A program made the translations under genes and the position numbers. Under the pieces are notes generated by a model. That model searched no databases. It was not told where the DNA came from and worked only from the letters and a program-made list of their open reading frames with translations. From assembly GCF_000518165.1 (NCBI RefSeq), contig NZ_JADB01000009.1:7501-68776 (forward strand): a DNA stretch of 61,276 bases, read 5' to 3'. Below are positions 36,400 to 45,156 of the stretch, in pieces (position 1 is the first letter of the stretch; the number at the start of each line of letters is the position of its first letter). Origin of the DNA: Bartonella elizabethae F9251 = ATCC 49927. GTDB lineage: Bacteria; Pseudomonadota; Alphaproteobacteria; Rhizobiales; Rhizobiaceae.

Positions 36400-37320
36400 T
36401 TATAAAGCTTTCTCCAATTCTGGAATAATTTGGTGGAGATCACCGACAAGGGCGTAATCGGCAATTTGCATGATGGGCGCTTCTTCATCTTTATTAATGG
36501 CAACAATAATTTGTGCATCCATTATACCGGCTAAATGCTGGATTGCACCGGAAATGCCAACAGCGATATAGAGTTTTGGGGCAACGACTTTTCCTGTTTG
36601 TCCAATTTGCCAATCATTGGGAGCATAGCCTGCGTCAACGGCTGCGCGGCTGGCACCTAAAGCAGCATTTAATTTGTTTGCAAGGGGAAGAAGAAGGTCC
36701 ATAAATTGTTCTTGTGAACCAAGACCACGCCCGCCTGAGATAATAACACGTGCCGAGGTAAGATCAGGACGATCACTTTTGTTGGTTTCTGCTTTTACAA
36801 AAGAAGAAAGATTGGGATTAGGTGCTGGTGTTATTGTTTTAATGGGGGCAGCATTATTTTGAGAAGGCGTTGGTGGGAAAGAGGCTGTGCGAACGGTGAT
36901 AATCTTTTTGTGATCATTGCTGCGGACAGTTTCAATTGCATTGCCTGCATAAATGGGACGTTTGAAGGTATCGGGTGAAAGAACGGCGGTAATATCTGAA
37001 ATTTGCATAAGATCAAGAAGAGCAGCTACGCGGGGCAACACATTTTTTCCAGTACTACTGGATGGCGCCATGATCACATCATAATCATTGGCTAATGCGA
37101 TAATCGTATCGGCCATAGGCTCGGCAAGTTGATGAGCTAAATAGTCAGCCTCAGCAATAAGAATTTGCCGCACACCATTAAGTTTAGCACTCCTTTCCGC
37201 TGTCGTTTGAATGTTTTCTCCGCAAACCAAAATATCGACATCGCTTTTGAGAGCATGCGCTGCAGTGAGAACTTTTGCGGTTTCTTCTGGATTATGATCG
37301 GCTAATAAAAGAATTGCCAT
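36400..37320 (-). CDS. etfA: Electron transfer flavoprotein alpha subunit
   Basis: 306-aa FAD-carrying subunit of the soluble ETF heterodimer. It accepts electrons from acyl-CoA and other dehydrogenases and passes them to ETF-QO. The N-terminal alpha/beta domain begins ILLADHNPEETAKVLTAAHA. The C-terminal FAD domain shows LTSARVIISGGRGLGSQEQF, AVDAGYAPNDWQIGQTGK, and AVGISGAIQHLAGIMDAQII with IVAINKDEEAPI, the ETF-alpha signature. It starts at ATG 37320, 47 nt after etfB. Length is normal. Confidence 0.96.
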   Translation of the reverse strand: MAILLLADHNPEETAKVLTAAHALKSDVDILVCGENIQTTAERSAKLNGVRQILIAEADYLAHQLAEPMADTIIALANDYDVIMAPSSSTGKNVLPRVAALLDLMQISDITAVLSPDTFKRPIYAGNAIETVRSNDHKKIITVRTASFPPTPSQNNAAPIKTITPAPNPNLSSFVKAETNKSDRPDLTSARVIISGGRGLGSQEQFMDLLLPLANKLNAALGASRAAVDAGYAPNDWQIGQTGKVVAPKLYIAVGISGAIQHLAGIMDAQIIVAINKDEEAPIMQIADYALVGDLHQIIPELEKAL

Positions 37321-37367
37321 AAATTTTTACCCTTTTATGTTGAGTATTGCTTTTACTCTAGAGAATA

Positions 37368-38114
37368 TTAAATGCAGCTTTTTTGTTTGAGTGCACTGAC
37401 AAGCTCTGCGACATTCGCCACTTTAATCCCAGACTGACGGGGTTTGGGCTCTTCAACACTTAAAATTGCCAAGCGCGCTTTCGTATCGATGCCAAGATCA
37501 GCAAGAGTTTTTTGTTCAATGTTTTTCTTTTTTGCTTTCATGATATTGGGGAGAGAGGTGTAACGCGGTTCATTGAGCCGTAAATCGGCAGTCATAACCA
37601 TGGGAAAAGGAAGACAAAGGGTTTGTGTTCCATTATCAACCTCACGCGTAACGGTAGCATATCCATTTTCTATGTTAAGATGTGAGGCAAAAGTTGCCTG
37701 TCCCCAACCAAGAAGAGCGGCGAGCATTTGTCCAGTTTGGTTGTTATCGTCATCAATTGCTTGTTTTCCTAAAAAGACCATGTCGGGTTTTTCTTCATGA
37801 ACAATGGCTTTGAGAACCTTAGCGATGCTTAAGGGTTCAAGTGTTTGATCTGTTGTGACAAGAAGGGCGCGATCTGCCCCCATGGCAAGTCCTGTTCGTA
37901 AAGTTTCTTGGGCTTCTTCTTGTCCAATTGAAACAAGAACAATTTCTGAAACTTTACCAGATTCTTTTTGGCGAATTGCCTCTTCCACGGCTATCTCGTC
38001 AAAAGGATTCATAGACATTTTTACATGAGATAGATCAACACCTGTATTATCGGGCTTGACGCGTATCTTGATATTATAATCAACAACACGTTTGACAGCG
38101 ACAATTATCTTCAT
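37368..38114 (-). CDS. etfB: Electron transfer flavoprotein beta subunit
   Basis: 248-aa AMP-binding partner of EtfA. Seen: [20 protein letters not shown] at the start, [33 protein letters not shown], and the ETF-beta signature around [20 protein letters not shown] and [21 protein letters not shown] place the start at ATG 38114 because GAGG lies 6 nt upstream and the family begins MKIxVxVK. The frame runs on to 38171 with an uncharacteristic extension. First gene of the leftward etfB-etfA-ETF-QO unit. Confidence 0.96.
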   Translation of the reverse strand: MKIIVAVKRVVDYNIKIRVKPDNTGVDLSHVKMSMNPFDEIAVEEAIRQKESGKVSEIVLVSIGQEEAQETLRTGLAMGADRALLVTTDQTLEPLSIAKVLKAIVHEEKPDMVFLGKQAIDDDNNQTGQMLAALLGWGQATFASHLNIENGYATVTREVDNGTQTLCLPFPMVMTADLRLNEPRYTSLPNIMKAKKKNIEQKTLADLGIDTKARLAILSVEEPKPRQSGIKVANVAELVSALKQKSCI

Positions 38115-38171
38115 GATGATCCTCTTTGTTTGTCTGATCACAAGTTTATAGCAATCTTCATAAGAAACCAA

Positions 38172-38647
38172 ATTGTTTAGAATGAAATCTCATTGATAAC
38201 TTGTGTTTTCTTTCATATAAGCTTTTTTATGTTTACTTGTACTTTCTTGTCGTCATTTTCAATCGTCATCTCTTTTGCCTTTTTATAATTGCCTTATTTG
38301 CTTGAATAAAAAGTAAAAAAATAATCTGTCTTGTGAGAATATTCTTTGTTTCGTTTTATAGGCTTTGTTTATGATGAGGAATAGAGATTTTATGCAATGA
38401 AAAATAAGTGAAAAAAATAAAAATGGGGAATGGTTTTACACTTCAAATTTTGAGGGTAGAAAAATTAAAGATCTTTCTTTCAAATAGTTGGGGTGAATAT
38501 TAAGCAAATATTTTAGATAAAGATTGGGAAAAAATATTGCTAACAAAAAAATTGGGAGTTCTTAAAGCTCTATTTACTAAAATAGCGCATACTTTCTCAT
38601 CATTTCTTGTGATTCTTTTCAAAAAGGTTAATGAGGGGTAAGCATTT
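38172..38647. other. Spacer between divergent etfB and the coiled-coil gene
   Basis: About 480 AT-rich nt with promoters for both sides; no gene seen. Confidence 0.45.
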
Positions 38648-39532
38648 GTGAATACGAAGGGTCATACGATCGATCAGGCAGCCAATCAAGTTCGGAGTGA
38701 TCAATTCTCTTCTTTTATTGAGCAGAAGGGGAGATCGGATACAAGAGTGGATACGTCTGTGGAAGTAACAATGTCCGATATTGCTCAAAAATTACGCACT
38801 GTTTATGCACAAATGCAAATGAAACATTCACCTCATCCTTTGAATCAGCAGGGGGCTGTCGAAGAACATTTTAAATCTTACTTAGATGATATTAGTCGGG
38901 CTATTTTGGCTGAATATTATATTCGTCGCCAAAGGGAAAAAAGACTTTTTGAGTCTTTAGAGCAGATTAAAACACTTATTCAAAGTTTACAGAGTGAAAA
39001 AAAAAGCTTAGAAGAAGCTGCGATAACACGACAGGTGTCTCGTTTAAAATCATCTGATTCCGTTGTGCAGAAACTTGCTCATATGGAGTGTGAGAGAAAT
39101 CAAGAACGCTTATTCCTTCAAAAGGTGCAAAATTTTTCAGGACAAAACAGTATAACACCATGCCAAACAAATGTTGAAAATGCCTTACCGCAAGAAAATG
39201 AAAGTTCTCTACCCAGTGATGCACTTTTGCCAAGCGAGGCCCTTTTGCCAAGGGATGCTCTGAAGTCTTCTTTTAAAAAGACAGAAGGAGCAGCGGAGCA
39301 CACTGTGATAGAAGAAAAAAGTATGGGGGTTCCAGCATCTAACCATTGCTCAGTATCTCATCATTGCATGGAGAATGATTTTTCTCCTCCCTTAAAGGCG
39401 CGGTCTCGCAGACATGTCTCTTTTTTATCTGTTTTTATAAAAAAAAGTGTCCTTTGTTTTTTAACCGTTGCATTTATGGGGGCGATAACGTTATGTTTTT
39501 ATAGCTTTTTAAAAGGAACTCGTTTTTTTTAA
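38648..39532 (+). CDS. C-tail-anchored coiled-coil protein with LPSDAL repeats
   Basis: 294-aa protein of unknown function. The N-terminal 60 residues are polar. Residues about 75-140 form a charged helical/coiled-coil region (YYIRRQREKRLFESLEQIKT, LIQSLQSEKKSLEEA). A low-complexity stretch contains three near-identical units, LPSDAL-LPSEAL-LPRDAL (about residues 196-213). A basic KARSRRH segment then leads into one C-terminal TM helix (about 268-290), giving a tail-anchored topology with the bulk in the cytoplasm. The start is GTG 38648, with GAGGGG 9 nt upstream. No family is recognised. Followed by the TauE-type gene, same direction. Confidence 0.65.
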   Translation: MNTKGHTIDQAANQVRSDQFSSFIEQKGRSDTRVDTSVEVTMSDIAQKLRTVYAQMQMKHSPHPLNQQGAVEEHFKSYLDDISRAILAEYYIRRQREKRLFESLEQIKTLIQSLQSEKKSLEEAAITRQVSRLKSSDSVVQKLAHMECERNQERLFLQKVQNFSGQNSITPCQTNVENALPQENESSLPSDALLPSEALLPRDALKSSFKKTEGAAEHTVIEEKSMGVPASNHCSVSHHCMENDFSPPLKARSRRHVSFLSVFIKKSVLCFLTVAFMGAITLCFYSFLKGTRFF

Positions 39533-39711
39533 TTTTTACGCTGTTGATGTTAATAGATATGAAATGGATTACGCATTCATAAATTGTGCAAAAGTTATAG
39601 AAATTCAAATTATCCTTTATAAACACGCAACAGAGATTATTGGAAAAGGGAGAGTTGGAGAAAGACTCTCCAATTGCTAAAAAGCCTCAAATTATCTTAA
39701 AGGTTCTGCCA

Positions 39712-40638
39712 GTGAGTATTTATTTACCGATTGCTGAAATGTCACTCAATATGCTGATCTTAATTGGTATGGGAGTCGTTGCTGGTTTTTTTTCAGGTCT
39801 TTTTGGCATTGGGGGTGGTTTTCTCATCACGCCTTTATTGATTTTTTATAATATTCCTCCTGCTATTGCTGTTGGAACAGGCGCTAATCAGATGATTGCA
39901 TCATCTGTAACGGGGGCAATTACACATTTTAGACGACGGACTCTTGATATCAAACTTGGTATTATTTTAGCAATTGGAGGGGGGCTTGGTTCATTAATCG
40001 GGATTCAAATTTTTTCTGTTTTGAAAAAGTTAGGTCAATTAGACCTCATGATTTCCCTTCTTTATGTGATTCTTCTTGGAAGTATAGGAAGCTTGATGAT
40101 TGTTGAAAGTTGGTATGATATGAGGCGTAAGCGTAAGGCTGGGAAAGCCAATGTTCGTCTTGCAAGTCGACATCGACATAACTGGATTCATCGTTTACCG
40201 TTAAAAATGCGTTTCCGAGCTTCTATGATCTATGTCAGCATTATTCCAGTGTTAGGGATTGGTCTCATTGTTGGGTTGTTGTCTTCTATTATGGGAATTG
40301 GTGGGGGATTCTTTATGATCCCTGCATTGATTTACCTTCTGCGTGTTCCAACCAGTGTTGTGATAGGGACTTCACTTTTTCAGATTACATTTGTGTCCTC
40401 TTTCACGACAGTTTTGCAAAGTATGACTCATCAGTCCGTTGATATTGTCTTGGCTTTTTTGTTAATGCTTGGAGGAAGTATTGGCGCACAATATGGAACA
40501 CGGGCTGGACGGAAGTTAAAGGCTGAACAATTGCGTATGGCCCTTGCATGTTTGGTGTTGATTGTGTGTATGCGCCTTGCTTTTCAATTATTTGTACGCC
40601 CTGATAATCTTTTCTCTCTGGATATTCTTATGAGATAA
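39712..40638 (+). CDS. TauE/SafE-family sulfite/anion exporter
   Basis: 308-aa inner-membrane permease of the TauE/SafE (DUF81) family, thought to move sulfite or other sulfur anions. Two homologous halves are visible, each with the family Gly motif: VVAGFFSGLFGIGGGFLITP (about residues 25-44) and VGLLSSIMGIGGGFFMIPAL (about 185-204). GTGANQMIASS and GTSLFQITFVSS are the matching partner helices. About 8 TM segments are seen, with a basic cytoplasmic loop (DMRRKRKAGKANVRLASRHR). The start is probably GTG 39712 (AAAGG 8 nt upstream); a TTG at 39640 is also open. The next gene starts 2 nt after the stop. Confidence 0.88.
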   Translation: MSIYLPIAEMSLNMLILIGMGVVAGFFSGLFGIGGGFLITPLLIFYNIPPAIAVGTGANQMIASSVTGAITHFRRRTLDIKLGIILAIGGGLGSLIGIQIFSVLKKLGQLDLMISLLYVILLGSIGSLMIVESWYDMRRKRKAGKANVRLASRHRHNWIHRLPLKMRFRASMIYVSIIPVLGIGLIVGLLSSIMGIGGGFFMIPALIYLLRVPTSVVIGTSLFQITFVSSFTTVLQSMTHQSVDIVLAFLLMLGGSIGAQYGTRAGRKLKAEQLRMALACLVLIVCMRLAFQLFVRPDNLFSLDILMR

Positions 40639-40640
40639 AA

Positions 40641-41453
40641 ATGGGTAGATTATTTTCTTTATACATCATTGCAAGTTGCTTTTGTTTTGTTTCTTTTTCT
40701 ACATGGTCACATGTGGGGATGACAGAAAAAACATTCCTTGATCAAATTGATCACGAAACTGTCCAAATTATCGTTACAACGAATACGATTACGGTGGATA
40801 CAAATTTTGCTGGTCGTGATCTTTATATTGCTGGTGTTTTGGAAAATATTGATCCTTTATATTCTCAACAGAACCGTTACGATGTTGTTGTAAGTTTGGA
40901 AGGACAAACTCGGCCAATGGTCATGCGGGAAAAAAAACGCAATGCCGGTGTATGGGTTAATACGGATTCCCTTATTTTTAAAAATGTGCCTCTTTTTTAC
41001 TCTATGGTTACAACGCGTGAAATTGATGAGATTACTAGCATCGAAGATTATAAACGTTTGGGGGTAGGGGTATCCTATTTGCCATTACAGACAGATGAAA
41101 AGGATCAGAAAAAAGTACAAATCTTTCGTGATGAACTTATAAAACTGCAAAAAGCTAAAAATCTTTATTATGAAGAAGTCGGCGGTGTTCGTTTTGGTTC
41201 TGATAAACTTTTCACAGCACATTTTCGTTTACCTGCCAATATTCCTGTTGGGCATTATAAGGCTCGTGCTTATCTTTTTCGTGATGGGCAGTTTATTGAT
41301 AGTGCAACAACGACTCTTGAAATTGTTAAAGCACATATCGCTTATACAATTTTCTATGCGGCGCACAAGTATCGTTTCCTTTATGGTGTGGTTGCGGTGA
41401 TTATCGCTGTGAGCACAGGATTTTTATGTCGTTTTATTTTTCGAAAAGACTAA
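40641..41453 (+). CDS. TIGR02186-type alphaproteobacterial membrane protein
   Basis: 270-aa protein with an N-terminal signal (LYIIASCFCFVSFSTWSHVG, cleavage likely near residue 23), a periplasmic beta-rich region, and a C-terminal TM segment (about 245-263) with a short basic tail (RFIFRKD). TVDTNFAGRDLYIAGVLENI and the later RLPANIPVGHYKARAYLFRDG match the family annotated as putative transmembrane protein next to TauE/SafE permeases. Its gene follows the permease by 2 nt, as in other alphaproteobacteria. I infer an accessory role in anion export. Confidence 0.8.
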   Translation: MGRLFSLYIIASCFCFVSFSTWSHVGMTEKTFLDQIDHETVQIIVTTNTITVDTNFAGRDLYIAGVLENIDPLYSQQNRYDVVVSLEGQTRPMVMREKKRNAGVWVNTDSLIFKNVPLFYSMVTTREIDEITSIEDYKRLGVGVSYLPLQTDEKDQKKVQIFRDELIKLQKAKNLYYEEVGGVRFGSDKLFTAHFRLPANIPVGHYKARAYLFRDGQFIDSATTTLEIVKAHIAYTIFYAAHKYRFLYGVVAVIIAVSTGFLCRFIFRKD

Positions 41454-41478
41454 CACCCAAGAAAAATATTTAAGGCGT

Positions 41479-41760
41479 CTATTTTTTATGAAAAATGCGT
41501 AAGATGAGAAAAATAGGCACAACAATAATAGCGCCCATCATGGTTATGTGGAAGAAGTTTTTAAGCGTTATAAATCCTGTTCCCCATAAAGAGTGAAGAA
41601 AATCTAATATTTTTTGTATGAGGTTGTGAGGTGTCCATCCAAAAAATTTCATTACAATACCCATGAAGAATGAAAGGATAAGTAATTTTAGACTGACACG
41701 ACTGAATGTTTCTTTAAGAAATACATAAAAAGAATTTGACAATTTTTTCTTTCGGCTCAT
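41479..41760 (-). CDS. DUF6460-like small membrane protein
   Basis: 93-aa protein with two hydrophobic segments (about residues 22-45 and 62-88) and basic ends (MSRKKKLSN ... ILRIFHKK). FFGWTPHNLIQKILDFLHSL resembles the FGxxPxxL region of the alphaproteobacterial DUF6460 family. It is convergent with the TIGR02186-type gene. Function unknown. Confidence 0.6.
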   Translation of the reverse strand: MSRKKKLSNSFYVFLKETFSRVSLKLLILSFFMGIVMKFFGWTPHNLIQKILDFLHSLWGTGFITLKNFFHITMMGAIIVVPIFLILRIFHKK

Positions 41761-42179
41761 TTAAATATACTTTCGAATCTCTAGTGTTTTTGTTGTATTA
41801 TCATCGTAGAGTGATTTTATTATCATAAAGGAAAAATATTTTCTTATTTTTTTACCACCTTTGTACTGGTGTAATATCGATACCGGTCGTTGAAATACAC
41901 GCGCATTTTATTACATTTTCACGATATTTTCACGGAACTTCTTTTATTAGATGAAGAAATCTCCTTTTATTTCTGAGAATTTCTAAGGGAATTTTTTAAC
42001 GTTTTGATATTTCGCATTAGGGGGAGCGTTCTCATCCGTTAAAGATTTCGTAACGGACTTATTATTATTCCGTGTATAGAAATAATATTTTAAGGCAATT
42101 TACTTAAAAAAAAGACTATCTATTCTGATAATGCTGTGCTTATATAGGTATTATATTTAGATATTTCAACCTTAGTGAA
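41761..42179. other. Spacer left of the opp array; possible lost oppA site
   Basis: About 420 AT-rich nt. If the array grew by [oppA + xseA 5' end] duplication, an oppA should once have stood here before the first xseA stub, but I find no clear oppA sequence. The last 40 nt (TATATAGGTATTATATTTAG) resemble the region upstream of the third stub (TATATAGGTATTAGGATTGG), so the repeat unit extends into this spacer. Confidence 0.4.
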
Positions 42180-42650
42180 TTGGAAAGATATTTTTTGCTG
42201 AAAAATACAAGCAATGAATTGAGTGTTGTTAAAGGAGCGGGGTATTAAGATAGGATGTTGAAAAAAGTTTTGTGCTGTACGAACACTTGAGTAAATATCA
42301 GGGGGTTGCGGTGCTCATGCGCTTTTTGTTTTGAAATAAGATATAATGAGGAGCTTGTTATTGAGCGGGGAATTCGAAATTCCTTTTGCAAAAGGCGGAG
42401 AGGTACTTGATATTGAAAAATAGGTGAATTTTCCTGTTTTGTTGAAAGATCAAATTTTTGTTAAGGTGCTGGCACTAACAGAGGGGTGTATTTTGATGAC
42501 GGAAAAAACACTGGAAGAAAAAAGGAGAGATAAGTTTGCTCGACAAGAGAGAAAAAATCTCCGTTTTATAGTCTTCAAGGGTAGATGTTGTTATATCATC
42601 AGTAGATTTTATTATCGATTCTACCATTTATTGTATGTTAAATTGTTTTT
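42180..42650 (+). pseudogene. Decayed 5' copy of xseA, stub 1
   Basis: Aligned by eye with intact xseA (49726 on). GTTGAAAAAAGTTTTGTGCT matches GTGGAAGAAAAGTTTGGGTA. Then TTGCGGTGCTCATGC matches ATCGCGGTGCTCATGC. Later, AAATTTTTGTTAAGGTGCTG, GTATTTTGATGAC and GTTGTTATATCATCAGTAG correspond in order to the xseA sequence up to about codon 165. It is full of stops and frameshifts. The 82-codon open frame inside it (42424-42672) is debris. It lies directly upstream of oppA1. Confidence 0.65.
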
Positions 42651-42734
42651 CGGTGCATATGGGAAGGGATAGCTTATAAGGGTGGCAGGAGGAGTAGTTA
42701 GTCAAGGAGTGTTGTCTGAATTTTTAAACCTTTG

Positions 42735-42826
42735 TTTCTTAGAGCCTATGGTTCATCTAATCTTGTTATTTTGCACGTTCTTATTGCGTGGGGAATTTAT
42801 ACAGTAAACGTTAAAAGGAAAAGTCT
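42735..42826 (+). promoter_or_regulatory. Conserved upstream block of oppA1
   Basis: The sequence AGAGCCTATGGTTCAT, then a TTGCAC hexamer (42771-42776), an AATTTATACAGT box and AAAAGGAAAAG before the ATG is repeated with few changes ahead of oppA2. Related sequence precedes oppA3 and oppA4 (TTGCAT at 52973). A promoter is inferred; hexamer spacing to the likely -10 is 19 nt or more, longer than ideal. Confidence 0.4.
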
Positions 42827-44452
42827 ATGAACTTGAAAAGAAAAATATTGAAAAGTAGTGGCTCTCTTATTTCTGTTCTTATGGCACTGGGGATGGTTTC
42901 ACAACAGGCTTCGGCAAAAACGCCGGCGAATACCCTTGTGATGGCTTGGAATATGGATGCAATTAGTACATTTGATCCTGCGCAACTCACAGATGTTTAT
43001 GGAAGTGAAATTATTCGCAATGTTTGTGATAATTTGGTGAGTGGTGCGACAGATGATCCTGCTAAAATGGTGCCATCTTTAGCAACACATTGGGATGTTT
43101 CTGGGGATGATCACAGTACGGTGATTACCTTTCATTTGCGTGATGGTTTAAAGTTTAATGATGGGAGAGCAGCAAACGCCAATGATCTTGTTTGGGGCAT
43201 GAAGCGGGTTGTTAAATTGAAGATGGGGAATGCAGCAATTTTTAATGAATATGGCATTACAGAGCAAAATGTTGATGATGCTTTGCAAGCCCCCGATGAA
43301 AAAACAGTGGTGATGAAATTTGATAAGCCTTATCCAGCAGAGCTTATTCTTAATAATATTGTGGCAAGTCCTGCGACAGCTTTGCTTGATCGTAAAACCA
43401 TTATGAAGCATGAAAAAGATGGTGATTTGGGCAATCAGTATTTAAAAACACATGCTGCTTGTGTTGGTCCTTATCAATTAAAAAGTTGGCGTCCTGGAGA
43501 AGCTCTTTTGTTGCGTGCAAGCTCCCATTATTGGGGAGAAGCACCAAAATTGAAGCAGATACTCATTCGTCATGTTGCAGAGCCTGGAACACAACGTTTA
43601 TTATTACAAAAACATGATATCGACGTTGCTCGTAATTTGACTCCTGAAGATCTTGCAGATCTACAGAAAACAACAGATGTTAAAATCGAGGAAGTGTTAG
43701 AGCCATCCATGATGTATTGGGGCTTCAACATGACAAATCCCATTTTTGCGAAGGAAAAAGTACGCTTGGCGATGCGCTATCTCATAGACTATGAAGGTCT
43801 TGGTAAAAAGCTTCTCAAGGGGGTTGGTGTTCCACGGGCAAGTTTTATTCCTCTTGGCAACCTTGGGGCTTTGGATGAAAAAGAAGGGCAGCCCTTTAAA
43901 CTTGATATTCAAAAAGCCAAGAAACTTTTAGCAGAGGCTGGTTATCCGAACGGATTTGAGGCCAATTTCCTCGTTTCAAATGATCCTTATAGGCTACTCC
44001 TTGCTCAGTCAATCCAAGATAGTGCAGAACAGGCAGGGGTGCATCTTAAAATTGAGCGTTTGGCAGGGACACAGTTGTTTTCCAAACTTTATGCACGTAG
44101 CTTTGATACGATTTTTGTCGGATGGAATAATGATTCTGCAGATCCCCATACAATGGCTTCACGTCTTATATATAATCCGGATAATCGGTTTGAGGCAAAA
44201 AATACTGCCTATCCTAGTTGGCAGCATGGGTATTTTGATACAAAGATGAATAAAAAAGTTGAAGAGGCTTTATTTCAAAAAGATCCACAAAAACGGGCAA
44301 AAATATATGCTGATTTACAACGTGAATTGATGCAAAAAGGACCTTATGCGTTTATCTTCCAGAAATATACTGTTATCGGGATGACACCTAATGTCAAAAA
44401 GTGGGTTTGGAATAGCGCGCCACAAATTTTTTATAATAAAATTGAAAAATAA
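42827..44452 (+). CDS. oppA: Oligopeptide-binding protein, paralogue 1
   Basis: 541-aa periplasmic solute-binding protein of SBP family 5, the peptide receptor of an Opp/Dpp ABC importer. Signal peptide residues 1-30 (MNLKRKILKSSGSLISVLMA ... ASA cleavage), with no lipobox Cys. Typical SBP_bac_5 features: STFDPAQLTDVYGSEIIRNV, FHLRDGLKFNDGRAANANDL, HAACVGPYQL, RLAMRYLIDY and LLAEAGYPNGF. Two Cys (NVCDNL, AACVGPY) are kept in all five copies. AAAGGAAAAG precedes the ATG. Its middle third is nearly identical in DNA to oppA4 although the flanks differ, suggesting gene conversion. No permease genes adjoin; it probably uses oppBCDF at 57-60 kb. Confidence 0.92.
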   Translation: MNLKRKILKSSGSLISVLMALGMVSQQASAKTPANTLVMAWNMDAISTFDPAQLTDVYGSEIIRNVCDNLVSGATDDPAKMVPSLATHWDVSGDDHSTVITFHLRDGLKFNDGRAANANDLVWGMKRVVKLKMGNAAIFNEYGITEQNVDDALQAPDEKTVVMKFDKPYPAELILNNIVASPATALLDRKTIMKHEKDGDLGNQYLKTHAACVGPYQLKSWRPGEALLLRASSHYWGEAPKLKQILIRHVAEPGTQRLLLQKHDIDVARNLTPEDLADLQKTTDVKIEEVLEPSMMYWGFNMTNPIFAKEKVRLAMRYLIDYEGLGKKLLKGVGVPRASFIPLGNLGALDEKEGQPFKLDIQKAKKLLAEAGYPNGFEANFLVSNDPYRLLLAQSIQDSAEQAGVHLKIERLAGTQLFSKLYARSFDTIFVGWNNDSADPHTMASRLIYNPDNRFEAKNTAYPSWQHGYFDTKMNKKVEEALFQKDPQKRAKIYADLQRELMQKGPYAFIFQKYTVIGMTPNVKKWVWNSAPQIFYNKIEK

Positions 44453-44679
44453 GTGTGTCTTTAATGCTGTCAAATAGATAAAAAGCATAGCCATAATATA
44501 TTCGGCGTTTTGCATAAGTTTTTGAACTTTAGAATACGTCGAATTTATGGGTGAGGGGTGAGTATGTTGTTGAATATCTGTTCAAGAAATTCTGTGAAGA
44601 GAGATTTTTTCTTCTTATTGAAGATGTGTTTGTGTGGATGTTAAGATTGAACATTTCAACTTCTCTGAATGGGAAAGAG
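44453..44679. other. Spacer after oppA1
   Basis: It contains a partly decayed version of the hairpin seen after oppA2 and oppA3 (TTCGGCG at 44501 and CGTCGAA at 44537). No gene. Confidence 0.4.
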
Positions 44680-45065
44680 GCAATTTCTTTGCTGAAAAAA
44701 ACAGTACAACCAATGCCGCATAATTTATTATTTCTAAAAGGATAAAAGGCTTTGCAGTGTTGAAGAAAAAACTCTTTATGGAAGATATTGAGAGGGTGAG
44801 GAATATCCGTTTTTTATGGTTTTCGTGTTTTCTTTTTCTGTGAAAAATGATGAGATGCCAATTGGAAGGTATTGTTTTACGGGGAGTGAAGCAAAAACTT
44901 GAAGAAAGCATGAAAGTCGTTGCACTTGGCAAACTGACGAATTTTTCTATTTTATCGATATTTCAAATTCTTATGAAGGCTCTTTGTTATTAAGGTACTT
45001 GAGCCAATAGGGGGAGTGCTTTGATGATATTAAGAGGTTTTGGAGTGAAGGTTTTAAAACTTTAT
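44680..45065 (+). pseudogene. Decayed 5' copy of xseA, stub 2
   Basis: Matches intact xseA from its start: TTTGCTGAAAAAAACAGTAC and CAACCAATGCCGC align with TTTGGTGAAAAGACAAGTGC and GACGAATGTTGC. Near the end, GAAAGTCGTTGCACTTGGCA, then CAAATTCTTATGAAGGCTCT and GGGGGAGTGCTTTGATGA, align with GGAAGTTGTTGCTGTGGGCA, CAAATTGTCATTGAGGCTCT and GGGGGTTGGTGCTTTGATGA. Frameshifts and stops throughout. It lies directly upstream of the oppA2 promoter block. Confidence 0.75.
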
Positions 45066-45156
45066 CTTTTAGAGCCTATGGTTCATCCCATTTTATTATT
45101 TTGTACATCTTTATAGCATGGAAAATTTATACAATAACCTTTAAAGGGAGAAATCT

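Noticed and set aside
42424..42672. 82-codon open frame before oppA1
   Set aside because: It lies inside a stretch aligning with decayed xseA and has no independent support; treated as pseudogene debris.
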